A stretch of 64,000 nucleotides of DNA from Flavobacterium sp. 245 (GTDB lineage: Bacteria; Bacteroidota; Bacteroidia; Flavobacteriales; Flavobacteriaceae), in NCBI RefSeq assembly GCF_004362055.1, contig NZ_SNXB01000008.1, positions 124,001 to 188,000 on the forward strand. The letters are read 5' to 3'. The translations under genes and the position numbers were made by a program. Under the pieces are notes generated by a model that made no database searches, was not told where the DNA came from, and saw nothing but the letters and a program-made list of their open reading frames with translations. Below are positions 53,015 through 60,439 of this stretch, piece by piece. Position 1 is the stretch's first letter, and each line of letters starts with the position of its first letter.

Positions 53015-53130
53015 AATAAAAATTCTATTTTTTTGTGCGCTAAAAATACAACATTTAAATTCCAATCGGTTAAATTCTAAATTCCAATTTATTGTTAAAG
53101 TTTTACGTTATTTATACTTGATTGTCACCC

Positions 53131-53177
53131 TGAGCGAAGTCGAAGGGCGCACAGTGAAGGGGCTTCGACTTCGCTCA
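53131..53177. repeat. REP-like palindrome with TGAGCGAAGTCGAAG arms
   Basis: 15-base perfect arms (53131-53145, 53163-53177) with 17 bases between. It is in the divergent gap between the S9 peptidase and the FAD oxidoreductase. A different sequence family from the palindromes at 5136 and 9322. Confidence 0.75.
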
Positions 53178-53274
53178 GCCCGACATCGGTACATAACTTG
53201 AGGCTATTTTTTTAAATCAACTTATATTACTTCTATGGTTAAAAAAAATCATTATTTTTATAAAAATTTGATCG

Positions 53275-54387
53275 ATGGAATTAAGTTATTGGGAAATAAA
53301 AAACTGGTTCACAAATGTAGATTATGCCATTGTTGGCAGTGGTATAGTTGGCCTTCATGCTGCATTGCGCTTGCGCGAAAGATTTCCTGTGGCTAAAATT
53401 CTGGTTATAGAACGCGGTATGTTGCCGCAAGGTGCAAGTACTAAAAATGCTGGTTTTGCCTGTTTTGGAAGTCTTTCTGAAATTATGGATGATTTAAAAA
53501 CGCATTCAGAAGATGATGTTGCAGCACTTATCGAGAAACGTTGGAAAGGCTTGCAATTGCTCCGAAAAAGATTGGGAGATTCGGCAATTGATTTTAAGCC
53601 TCACGGTGGTTATGAATTATTTCTGAAAGAAGATGAACTTGGATTTAGCGAATGCATTTCGAAAATTCCATTTATAAATGAAGTTTTAAAGCCACTTTTT
53701 AAAGCCGATGTTTTTTCGAAAGAAGTGGATCGTTTTGGTTTTGAAAACATTCAGGAATATTTGATTTTTAATCCGTTTGAAGCGCAGATCGACACCGGAA
53801 ATATGATGCAAGAACTGCTAAAGCAAGCAATTTCAGCAGATATTTTAATTTTAAATCAACAGACTGTAACATCTTATTTAGATTCAGGAAATGATGTTGA
53901 AGTTGTTTTAAATGATTTTAGTTTTAAAACAAAAAAACTGCTTTTTGCGACAAACGGTTTCGCCGGATCGTTGACAAATGGTGCAGTTAAACCGGCTAGA
54001 GCTCAGGTTTTAATTACCGAGCCAATTCACAATTTAGATATAAAAGGAACGTTTCATTTAGATCGCGGCTATTATTATTTCAGAAATATTGGCGATCGAA
54101 TTTTACTTGGCGGAGGCCGAAATCTTGATTTTGAAGGAGAAACGACAACCGAATTTGGCCAAACGAAAATTATTCAAAATAAATTGGAAGATTTGCTGAA
54201 AAATGTAATTTTACCAAATCAGGATTTCCAGATTGCACACCGTTGGACTGGCATCATGGGAGTTGGGAACAGTAAGAATCCTGTTGTGATGCAACTTTCT
54301 GAAAATGTGTGCTGTGGTGTACGTTTAGGAGGAATGGGAGTGGCAATAGGAAGTTTAATAGGAACAGAATTAGCAGATTTAATATAA
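53275..54387 (+). CDS. FAD-dependent oxidoreductase (D-amino-acid-oxidase fold)
   Basis: 370 residues. FAD-binding motif YAIVGSGIVGLHAALRL at about 18-34, a second glycine-rich signature AGFACFGS, and the C-terminal GVRLGGMGVAIGS. DAO-family enzymes oxidise amines or amino acids such as glycine or sarcosine; the substrate is not defined here. Its stop shares one base with the mtgA start. Confidence 0.9.
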   Translation: MELSYWEIKNWFTNVDYAIVGSGIVGLHAALRLRERFPVAKILVIERGMLPQGASTKNAGFACFGSLSEIMDDLKTHSEDDVAALIEKRWKGLQLLRKRLGDSAIDFKPHGGYELFLKEDELGFSECISKIPFINEVLKPLFKADVFSKEVDRFGFENIQEYLIFNPFEAQIDTGNMMQELLKQAISADILILNQQTVTSYLDSGNDVEVVLNDFSFKTKKLLFATNGFAGSLTNGAVKPARAQVLITEPIHNLDIKGTFHLDRGYYYFRNIGDRILLGGGRNLDFEGETTTEFGQTKIIQNKLEDLLKNVILPNQDFQIAHRWTGIMGVGNSKNPVVMQLSENVCCGVRLGGMGVAIGSLIGTELADLI

Positions 54388-55163
54388 TGGCAGTAACCAA
54401 AAAACCAGCACCAAAAAAACCAGCTGCAGGCAAAGCTAAACCGACAGCAAAAAAGAAAACGAACAGAACCTTTGGCGAAAAAGTCAAATGGTTTTTTATT
54501 AAAGCAATGTTGTGGTTTTTTGGATTGTCAATCGGTTCAGTAGTCTTTTTTAAGTTCGTTCCAGTACCGTTTACACCCTTAATGCTCATTCGTGCCATTG
54601 AAAACAAAATGGCAGGAAAGGAAGTTTATTTTGATCATGACTGGGAACCAATTGATAAAATTTCGATGAATCTTCAAAAAGCAGTAATCGCCAGTGAAGA
54701 CGGAACTTTTTTAACGCATAACGGGTTTGATTTTAAAGCGCTTCAAAAAGCCTACAAAAGCAACGAACGCGGCCGCCGAATTCGTGGTGGTAGTACTATT
54801 TCACAACAGACAGCAAAAAATGTTTTTTTATGGCAGGGAAAAAGTTACCTGCGTAAAGGTCTTGAAGCATACTTTACCATTTTAATTGAAATTATTTGGG
54901 GTAAAGAAAGAATTATGGAGGTGTATTTGAACAGTATTGAAATGGGCGACGGCGTTTATGGCGCTTATGCAGCGACAGAACATTGGTACCGACGCGACGC
55001 TTCGAGCTTAACACCAATGCAGGCCGCCGGAATAGCGGCAATTCTTCCAAATCCTAGAAAATTTAAAGCAACAGGATCGTCTAGTTATATCAATAGAAGA
55101 AAAGAAAGAATTGTTCGCGAGATGCGTTACATTGGGAAAAAAGTAAATTATGATGCGAAATAA
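54387..55163 (+). CDS. mtgA: Monofunctional peptidoglycan glycosyltransferase
   Basis: 258 residues from the ATG at 54387; the longer frame from 54309 overlaps the oxidoreductase and is rejected. A Lys/Ala/Pro-rich cytoplasmic tail (about 1-28), one transmembrane helix (about 37-60), then the GT51 domain with Glu in ASEDGTF, RGGSTISQQTAKN, and EVYLNSIEMGDGVYG. It polymerises lipid II glycan strands without a transpeptidase domain. The next gene begins 14 bases before its stop. Confidence 0.93.
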   Translation: MAVTKKPAPKKPAAGKAKPTAKKKTNRTFGEKVKWFFIKAMLWFFGLSIGSVVFFKFVPVPFTPLMLIRAIENKMAGKEVYFDHDWEPIDKISMNLQKAVIASEDGTFLTHNGFDFKALQKAYKSNERGRRIRGGSTISQQTAKNVFLWQGKSYLRKGLEAYFTILIEIIWGKERIMEVYLNSIEMGDGVYGAYAATEHWYRRDASSLTPMQAAGIAAILPNPRKFKATGSSSYINRRKERIVREMRYIGKKVNYDAK

Positions 55164-56109
55164 AAACGTCTTTTTTGCTTTTTTTCTGCTGGCATCAACT
55201 TTGGTTTTTGGGCAGGGGAATACAAAAGAATTTGGATTTATTTCAGATAATGATTTATATACATCGTCTAAAAATGACATGTATTATACGAATGGTTTAG
55301 AACTTTTTTACCGTTATTTATCAAAGAATGAAAACGAGAAAATCAATAAAAAAATAACCGAATTTCGACTTGGACAATATATTTATAATCCGAGGTATAT
55401 TAATGAAACGGCTACAGATGTTAATGACCGTCCGTTTACGGGTTATCTTTTTGCTGAAGCTGGACGCAGTTTTTTTTACCAAAGCGAATCGGTTTTAAAA
55501 ACGGATTTTCAATTGGGTTATATGGGGCCAAATGCTTTTGGACGCGAAACTCAAGAAAGTTTTCATCATCTTATTGGCTATAAAAAGGTTTTTGGTTGGG
55601 AAAATCAGCTGCATAATGCTTTTGCCGTTCAGGCGCATGTTATGTATTCGAAGAAATTATTTCCAAGCAAACACAATGATTTTATAGATCTTCACTTTCA
55701 GTCCGAAGCTAATTTGGGAACTATTTTTACCGGAGTTTCGACAGGATTTCTCACCCGAATTGGATTCAAAAAATTACTTCCTATTTATGATTCCAATTTG
55801 CATGATGCTTCTGTAAGTTCAGAACCCCAGTATGATATCCGCGAATTCTATTTTTACGCCATGCCGAGTGTGAATTATCAGTTTTATGATGCTACGATTC
55901 AGGGAAGCATGTTCAGTAATACGAGCCCGATAACTTTCGATTTGGAACCGCTGCGTTTCAATGCCGAATTTGGTTTGAAATACCGTCATAACAAATTCAA
56001 TATTTCGTATTCTTTTCTTTACCGAGGCCGAGAATTGAAAGACCCTGGAATTGATACAAATTCTGGATATTTTTATGGGTCTATACGAGTTGGTTTTTTG
56101 ATTAAATAA
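55150..56109 (+). CDS. LpxR-like outer-membrane lipid A deacylase family protein
   Basis: 319 residues with signal peptide (KNVFFAFFLLASTLVFGQ). A beta-barrel with alternating aromatic strands; the family motifs NDLYTSSKNDMYYTNGLELFYR near the start and a C-terminal strand GYFYGSIRVGFLIK fit LpxR (3'-O-deacylase of lipid A). The overlap with mtgA suggests an envelope operon. Whether it is active on flavobacterial lipid A is unknown. Confidence 0.85.
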   Translation: MMRNKNVFFAFFLLASTLVFGQGNTKEFGFISDNDLYTSSKNDMYYTNGLELFYRYLSKNENEKINKKITEFRLGQYIYNPRYINETATDVNDRPFTGYLFAEAGRSFFYQSESVLKTDFQLGYMGPNAFGRETQESFHHLIGYKKVFGWENQLHNAFAVQAHVMYSKKLFPSKHNDFIDLHFQSEANLGTIFTGVSTGFLTRIGFKKLLPIYDSNLHDASVSSEPQYDIREFYFYAMPSVNYQFYDATIQGSMFSNTSPITFDLEPLRFNAEFGLKYRHNKFNISYSFLYRGRELKDPGIDTNSGYFYGSIRVGFLIK

Positions 56110-56239
56110 TGACATTTTGCTACGAAGGCGCCAAGAGACAAAGTTTTTTTTATTAACTAGAATTGTAGATTTGCTTTGCTGAACTAAGCTTATTGTCAAG
56201 AATTAAAGTCTTGGTAAAAAAATAAAATTTAAAATAGAT

Positions 56240-56650
56240 ATGTGGAATTATTTTTTCTTGTTCGTCTTTTTTGTCGTCTATGCTTTTATGAGCTATAAAT
56301 GGGGTGCATTTTTGATTTCAAATTTTGTTGTGGGATTTATTTTATTACTATTCTTGACCTATTTTTATTATCAGTATAATGATAGGGGATTGATTCTGAT
56401 TTTTATGGCTAATCTGTTTTTTTATATCCTTTTATTTTTTTCGTCGATATTCATTTATTTTGATAGAGAAAACGAAAAAAGATTTTACTATATATTTCCT
56501 GTTCTTGCATGTATTTTATTAATGATCGTAGAAAAAGAAACAGTGAATTATCACGAAGCTTTTAAGGGTATTTATATGCCAGTTGCAGGTGCATTTTTTC
56601 CTTTGTATTTTTTGAAGTATTATTTAAAATATATTAAAGAAGACGTTTAA
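56240..56650 (+). CDS. Four-helix membrane protein of unknown function
   Basis: 136 residues, almost wholly hydrophobic, with four or five helices and a short charged loop (YFDRENEKRFYY) in the second half. No family recognised. It stands alone before a gene-poor stretch. Confidence 0.6.
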   Translation: MWNYFFLFVFFVVYAFMSYKWGAFLISNFVVGFILLLFLTYFYYQYNDRGLILIFMANLFFYILLFFSSIFIYFDRENEKRFYYIFPVLACILLMIVEKETVNYHEAFKGIYMPVAGAFFPLYFLKYYLKYIKEDV

Positions 56651-56835
56651 TGCCCGCCCGTTATCGCGGATTTGCAATCCGTGCCCGTACAGTAATTCTG
56701 CAATTCAAATAAAAAATGGTTTACTAAAAACAAAAATATCAAGTCTAGTCCCGATGGAAACGGCATCCTTTTTCCTGCTTCTTTAGAAGGAAAAAAGATC
56801 GAGTGCGGGCTATCAGGTTGGATTTTTTATTGAAG
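56651..56835 (+). repeat. Structured dispersed repeat, copy 2
   Basis: Contains GCAATCCGTGCCCGTA, GTAATTCTGCAATTC, GGTTTACTAAAAACAAAAA and the core CCCGATGGAAACGGCATCC, then a hairpin made of CTTTTTCCT-type arms closing with AAAAAAGAT. It matches copy 3 over roughly 120 bases in the same order and orientation. Confidence 0.7.
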
Positions 56836-56850
56836 TAGATTTTTTAATAA

Positions 56851-56880
56851 AAAAAGCCATAACTTTTGTTATGGCTTTTT
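56851..56880. terminator. Bidirectional terminator in the gene-poor region
   Basis: AAAAAGCCATAAC and GTTATGGCTTTTT with a TTTT loop; T-runs on both strands. Confidence 0.85.
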
Positions 56881-57053
56881 TTGGTATTTATCTATAATAT
56901 GAATTTTCTATCTTAATAATTTCGGGGTACTAATTCAGAAATATTTAAAAATGATACTTAATTCAAAAACAGATACTTATTGTTTTCTTAAAAATTTGAG
57001 TCCGCTTTAGTCTTCTTTAGACTCATATTGCATTCAAATATTTTGCAAAAGTA
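56851..57053 (-). ncRNA. Candidate small RNA between a promoter and a terminator
   Basis: TACTTTTG (minus strand, 57053-57046) matches the Bacteroidetes -7 box and is followed by CA. About 160-190 bases downstream lies the strong terminator at 56880-56851. The only ORF starting near the 5' end codes for 12 residues (MSLKKTKADSNF). No known RNA family recognised. Confidence 0.35.
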
Positions 57054-57177
57054 CAAACAACATGTTGATTAATTCTCAATTTAAGGTTAAATTTTTGTTT
57101 TTTATTTAAAATAGGATTCTTAAATAGTGTCAAAATTGATGAATAATTAATTTTGAAGCAAAAAAGCGTTCGAATTA

Positions 57178-57345
57178 GGTAATGCTGATTTGTAATCCGT
57201 TCCCGTAAAGTAATTCTACAATCCAAATAAAAAGGTCTACTAAAAACAAAAACATCTAGTCTAGCCCCGATGGAAACGGCATCCTTTTATGGTGGGGTTC
57301 ACCATAAAAGATAGAGTGGACAGCGGGACAAAAGGTGTTTTGAAA
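57178..57345 (+). repeat. Structured dispersed repeat, copy 3
   Basis: Contains GTAATCCGTTCCCGTAAAG, GTAATTCTACAATCC, GGTCTACTAAAAACAAAAA and CCCCGATGGAAACGGCATCC, then CTTTTATGGTG and CACCATAAAAG as clear hairpin arms, ending AGTGGACAGCGGG. Conserved core with copy 2 and with the minus-strand copy at 5290-5390. Confidence 0.75.
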
Positions 57346-57440
57346 ACGAAATGTCTGCTTCTAATTTTTAAAAAGAACACTTAACATTCTGATAATATGT
57401 GTTATAGTTTAAATGCTTATACTTAATTAAAATTTAAATT

Positions 57441-57617
57441 ATGGATGTTAATTGGAACATAATAGGTATTGTGGCAATCTTGGTAGTTGTTTTGGTTGTG
57501 CTTACAATCAGAAAAAACTTGAAGGAAAAAAAGAAATTGGAAAATTTGCTGAATAACGATTTTAAGAAAGCAGAAAAAAAGAGAGTTGATGCTGATGATG
57601 CGGCTAATGAGAAATAA
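57441..57617 (+). CDS. 58-residue single-pass membrane protein
   Basis: ATG at 57441, TAA at 57615-57617. Short N-terminus (MDVNWN), one transmembrane helix (IIGIVAILVVVLVVLTI), then a charged cytoplasmic tail rich in Lys and Asp (RKNLKEKKKLENLLNNDF). Small proteins with this layout are common in flavobacteria; function unknown. Confidence 0.65.
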   Translation: MDVNWNIIGIVAILVVVLVVLTIRKNLKEKKKLENLLNNDFKKAEKKRVDADDAANEK

Positions 57618-57671
57618 TTGTCAATCCTAAAATCTATTAAGAATAAAAATATTAATTGTTGTAAGTCAACA

Positions 57672-57743
57672 TAGCCAACGGTTTCAACCGTTGGGACGCA
57701 ACGTATATAACAATCTGTCTCCAGTGGCTGAAACCGCGGGCTG
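57672..57743. repeat. Palindromic element resembling RAYT-linked repeats
   Basis: CCAACGGTT-TC-AACCGTTGG forms a hairpin at 57675-57694, and the segment CCAGTGGCTGAAACCGCGGG at 57721-57740 is an imperfect inverted partner. No transposase gene is near. Confidence 0.5.
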
Positions 57744-57752
57744 TATTAAAAA

Positions 57753-57785
57753 AAAACCGTACTACAATGAAGTAATACGGTTTTT
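57753..57785 (-). terminator. Terminator of tRNA-Ala
   Basis: AAAACCGTACTAC and GTAATACGGTTTT arms, immediately 3' of the minus-strand tRNA. Confidence 0.75.
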
Positions 57786-57788
57786 TTG

Positions 57789-57862
57789 TGGAGAATATCG
57801 GATTCGAACCGACCACCTCTTGCCTGCCAGGCAAGCGCTCTAGCCAAATGAGCTAATCCCCC
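57789..57862 (-). tRNA. tRNA-Ala (anticodon GGC)
   Basis: 74 bases. On the minus strand: acceptor GGGGGAT with ATTCTCC (two G-T pairs), D arm GCTC..GAGC, anticodon stem CTTGC/GCAAG with loop CTGGCAG, T arm GTCGG/CCGAT with loop TTCGAAT. CCA is not encoded. Confidence 0.95.
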
Positions 57863-57966
57863 AAAGCGTTAACAAATAAAGTCAAATAAATTTCAAAAAA
57901 CAAATTTCGATGAGTTTCTGGAGTATTATTTTTCAAAAGCGTAACTTTACTTTTAAATCTGTTTTT

Positions 57967-58731
57967 ATGAATTTAGAAAATGCAAACGCAAGCTTAGAAA
58001 CTTCTTTTCAAAATACAATTGCAACTGTCCAGTTTGGTCATCCTGCGAGTAATTCTTTTCCGCGTCAATTGCTGGACCGCCTTACCGCCGAAATTAATTT
58101 GTTGAGCCGAAATGAAAACGTTTCGGTTATTATTTTAAAAAGCGAAGGAAATAGGGTTTTTTGTTCCGGTGCTTCGTTTGATGAGCTTTTGCAGGTTGAA
58201 AATGAAGAGCAAGGAACGGAATTTTTCTCTGGTTTTGCTCATTTGCTCAACGCAATGCGCAATTGCAATAAATTGATTATTGGTCGCGTTCAAGGAAAAG
58301 CAGTTGGGGGAGGTGTCGGAATTATTTCGGCTTGCGATTATGTTTTTGCAACATTGTTAAGTGATGTGAAATTGTCCGAACTTGCTATCGGAATTGGGCC
58401 TTTTGTAATCGAACCAGCTGTTTCTCGAAAAATTGGCAAAACAGCTATGGCCGAAATGACATTGGCACCTGATCAGTGGAAAAGTGCCAAATGGGCTTTT
58501 GAGAAAGGGCTCTATTCTGTTTTGTGCGATGCTGCTAATCTTGATTTAGAGGTCAATGATTTTGCTCAAAAATTGAGTTCGTATAATCCAGAAGCTTTGT
58601 TTGAAATGAAAAAAATCATTTGGGAAGGAACGGAGCAATGGGAATCAATATTAATTGAACGTGCTAAAATTACCGGAAAACTGGTTTTGTCTGATTTCGC
58701 GAGAAAGGCTTTGATACAATTTAAGAAATAA
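57967..58731 (+). CDS. Enoyl-CoA hydratase/isomerase family protein
   Basis: 254 residues from the ATG at 57967; the frame is open upstream from 57910 but that extension does not match the family. Crotonase fold with the CoA-binding/oxyanion segments SGASFDELL and VQGKAVGGGVGIISACDYVFA. The usual first catalytic Glu is not obvious and a Glu lies in KLSELAIGIGP. Probably fatty acid or phenylacetate-type beta-oxidation; exact reaction unknown. Confidence 0.88.
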   Translation: MNLENANASLETSFQNTIATVQFGHPASNSFPRQLLDRLTAEINLLSRNENVSVIILKSEGNRVFCSGASFDELLQVENEEQGTEFFSGFAHLLNAMRNCNKLIIGRVQGKAVGGGVGIISACDYVFATLLSDVKLSELAIGIGPFVIEPAVSRKIGKTAMAEMTLAPDQWKSAKWAFEKGLYSVLCDAANLDLEVNDFAQKLSSYNPEALFEMKKIIWEGTEQWESILIERAKITGKLVLSDFARKALIQFKK

Positions 58732-58738
58732 GTTTTTT

Positions 58739-58786
58739 GCCACAGATTACACAGATTAATCTTTTTTAATCCTTTAATCTGTGACA
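58739..58786. repeat. Short copy of the CCACAGATT inverted repeat
   Basis: GCCACAGATTACACAGATTAA followed by TTTAATCTGTGACA. It matches the outer arms of the nested repeat at 21936-22102 and may act as a terminator here. Confidence 0.65.
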
Positions 58787-58832
58787 ACTTTTTTTAAATT
58801 TTTGAGGCTTTTTTACTATATATGTATTGAAT

Positions 58833-59009
58833 ATGAAAATGATCTTTTTAGTTCTTCAGGTTGACGTTGCAGAGAAAATTAAAAACGCGCCAGATAGTGG
58901 TTATCAGATTGGTGTCGTGATTGGATCTTTTATTCCGTTCCTGATTTTAGGCGGAATTGCCTTGTGGATGTATAAGCGTGCTAAAAAAAGAGACGAAAAC
59001 GGTTATTAA
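58833..59009 (+). CDS. 58-residue membrane protein
   Basis: ATG at 58833 (an in-frame TTG six bases upstream is less likely). A short hydrophobic start, a polar segment (EKIKNAPDSGYQ), one transmembrane helix (VVIGSFIPFLILGGIALWMY) and a basic tail (KRAKKRDENGY). Unknown function. It precedes queD by 33 bases, which hold a TAAATTTG -7 box at 59014-59021, so queD probably has its own promoter. Confidence 0.6.
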   Translation: MKMIFLVLQVDVAEKIKNAPDSGYQIGVVIGSFIPFLILGGIALWMYKRAKKRDENGY

Positions 59010-59042
59010 TTTGTAAATTTGCAAGCTTAAAATTAAACATCG

Positions 59043-59492
59043 ATGAGTAATATCAGAATTACAAAACAATTTAGTTTCGAAACCGGCCACGCTTTGTACG
59101 GTTACGACGGAAAATGCAAGAACGTTCACGGACACAGTTATAAATTGTCGGTAACCGTTATTGGTTCGCCAATTACGGATCGATCGAATGTGAAATTCGG
59201 AATGGTAATTGACTTTTCGGATCTAAAGAAAATTGTAAAAGAAGAGATCGTCGATCAGTTTGATCATGCAACAGTTTTTAATCAGACAACGCCTCATATT
59301 GAATTGGCAAACGAATTGAAAAACCGAGGACACCACGTAATTTTAGTAGATTATCAGCCAACAAGTGAAAATATGGTGGTTGATTTTGCTGAAAGAATTG
59401 TGGCAAGACTTCCAAAAGGAATTTCTCTTTTCTCTTTAAAACTTCAAGAAACAGAATCGTCGTTTGCAGAATGGTATGCTTCTGATAATTAG
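59043..59492 (+). CDS. queD: 6-Carboxytetrahydropterin synthase
   Basis: 149 residues. Zinc ligands: His in ETGHALYG and HGHSY; catalytic Cys in GKCKNVHGH; the C-terminal LQETESSFAEWY is typical of QueD/PTPS. It makes 6-carboxy-5,6,7,8-tetrahydropterin from dihydroneopterin triphosphate for queuosine. Other queuosine genes are not in the window. Confidence 0.93.
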   Translation: MSNIRITKQFSFETGHALYGYDGKCKNVHGHSYKLSVTVIGSPITDRSNVKFGMVIDFSDLKKIVKEEIVDQFDHATVFNQTTPHIELANELKNRGHHVILVDYQPTSENMVVDFAERIVARLPKGISLFSLKLQETESSFAEWYASDN

Positions 59493-59627
59493 TCAAAAGT
59501 CGAAAGTCAAAAGTCGAAAGTTCTACAATCCAGAAATCTAAGAAATCTAAGAAATCTAAGAAGTCTAACAATCTAAGAAATCTAAGAAGTCTAACAATCT
59601 AAAAAGTCTAAAATTCCAACAATCTAA
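59493..59627. repeat. Tandem AATCTAAG-type array before lpxH
   Basis: After GTCGAAAGTC units, the sequence is built of AAATCTAAG/AAGTCTAAC units repeated about ten times up to the lpxH start codon. The last unit ends only two bases before the ATG. Confidence 0.7.
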
Positions 59628-60371
59628 ATGAAAAAAATATATTTTGCTTCAGATCAGCATTTTGGTGCGCCAACTCCTGAATTGAGTTTGCCACGCGAAA
59701 AGAAATTTGTGGCTTGGTTAGATGAGGTTAAAGAAGATGCTGAAGCGATTTTTTTGCTGGGTGATTTATTTGATTTTTGGTTCGAATATAAAACGGTTGT
59801 GCCAAAAGGTTTTGTACGCATTTTAGGTAAATTGGCTGAAATTCGTGACAGCGGGATTCCAATTTATTTTTTTGTGGGAAATCATGATCTTTGGATGAAT
59901 GATTATTTTGAAACCGAATTGAATATTCCGGTTTATCATGATAATAAAGAGTTCACTTTTAACGGAAAAACCTTTTTAATTGGCCACGGCGACGGAAAAG
60001 GGCCCGGTGATAAAGGGTATAAACGAATGAAAAAGGTATTTACCAATCCATTTTCAAAATGGCTTTTCCGCTGGCTTCATCCCGATGTTGGTGTAAGTCT
60101 TGCACAATATTTATCGGTTAAAAACAAACTGATTTCGGGCGATGAAGATGTGAAATTTCTTGGTGAAGAAAATGAATGGTTGGTTTTATACGCCAAACGA
60201 AAACTCGAAACGAAACATTATAATTATTTCATTTTCGGACATCGTCATTTGCCAATGATTATCTCGGTTGGAGAGGATTCTAATTATGTGAATTTAGGTG
60301 ACTGGATTGGTTACTTTACTTACGGTGTTTTTGACGGTGAAAATTTTGAACTTAAGAAATTCGAAAAGTAA
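59628..60371 (+). CDS. lpxH: UDP-2,3-diacylglucosamine diphosphatase
   Basis: 247 residues, calcineurin-like metallophosphoesterase. Motifs in order: SDQHFGAP, LGDLFDFWFEY, GNHDLWM, GHGDGKGPGDKGYKRMK, FGHRHLP. It removes UMP from UDP-2,3-diacylglucosamine in lipid A synthesis. Its leader is made entirely of tandem repeats. Confidence 0.94.
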   Translation: MKKIYFASDQHFGAPTPELSLPREKKFVAWLDEVKEDAEAIFLLGDLFDFWFEYKTVVPKGFVRILGKLAEIRDSGIPIYFFVGNHDLWMNDYFETELNIPVYHDNKEFTFNGKTFLIGHGDGKGPGDKGYKRMKKVFTNPFSKWLFRWLHPDVGVSLAQYLSVKNKLISGDEDVKFLGEENEWLVLYAKRKLETKHYNYFIFGHRHLPMIISVGEDSNYVNLGDWIGYFTYGVFDGENFELKKFEK

Positions 60372-60412
60372 GTAAGTCTAAAGCCCAAAGTCTAAAGTCG
60401 AAAGTCGAAAGT
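60365..60412. repeat. GTCTAAAG/GTCGAAAG repeat cluster after lpxH
   Basis: AAGTCTAAAGCCCAAAGTC followed by GTCGAAAGTCGAAAG units; same family as 13851-13930 and 59493-59522. Confidence 0.6.
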
Positions 60413-60439
60413 TAAAAAAGACTTTATTGTGATTATCGT

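Larger units (their letters stand above)
56651..57440. other. Gene-poor region with structured repeats and a candidate small RNA
   Basis: 790 bases with no credible protein gene. It holds two copies of a structured repeat on the plus strand, and between them a minus-strand promoter-to-terminator interval (57053 to 56851). Confidence 0.6.

Noticed and set aside
57652-57834. 60-codon ORF on the minus strand
   Set aside because: It lies over the tRNA-Ala, its terminator and the palindromic repeat; a typical false ORF over a tRNA.
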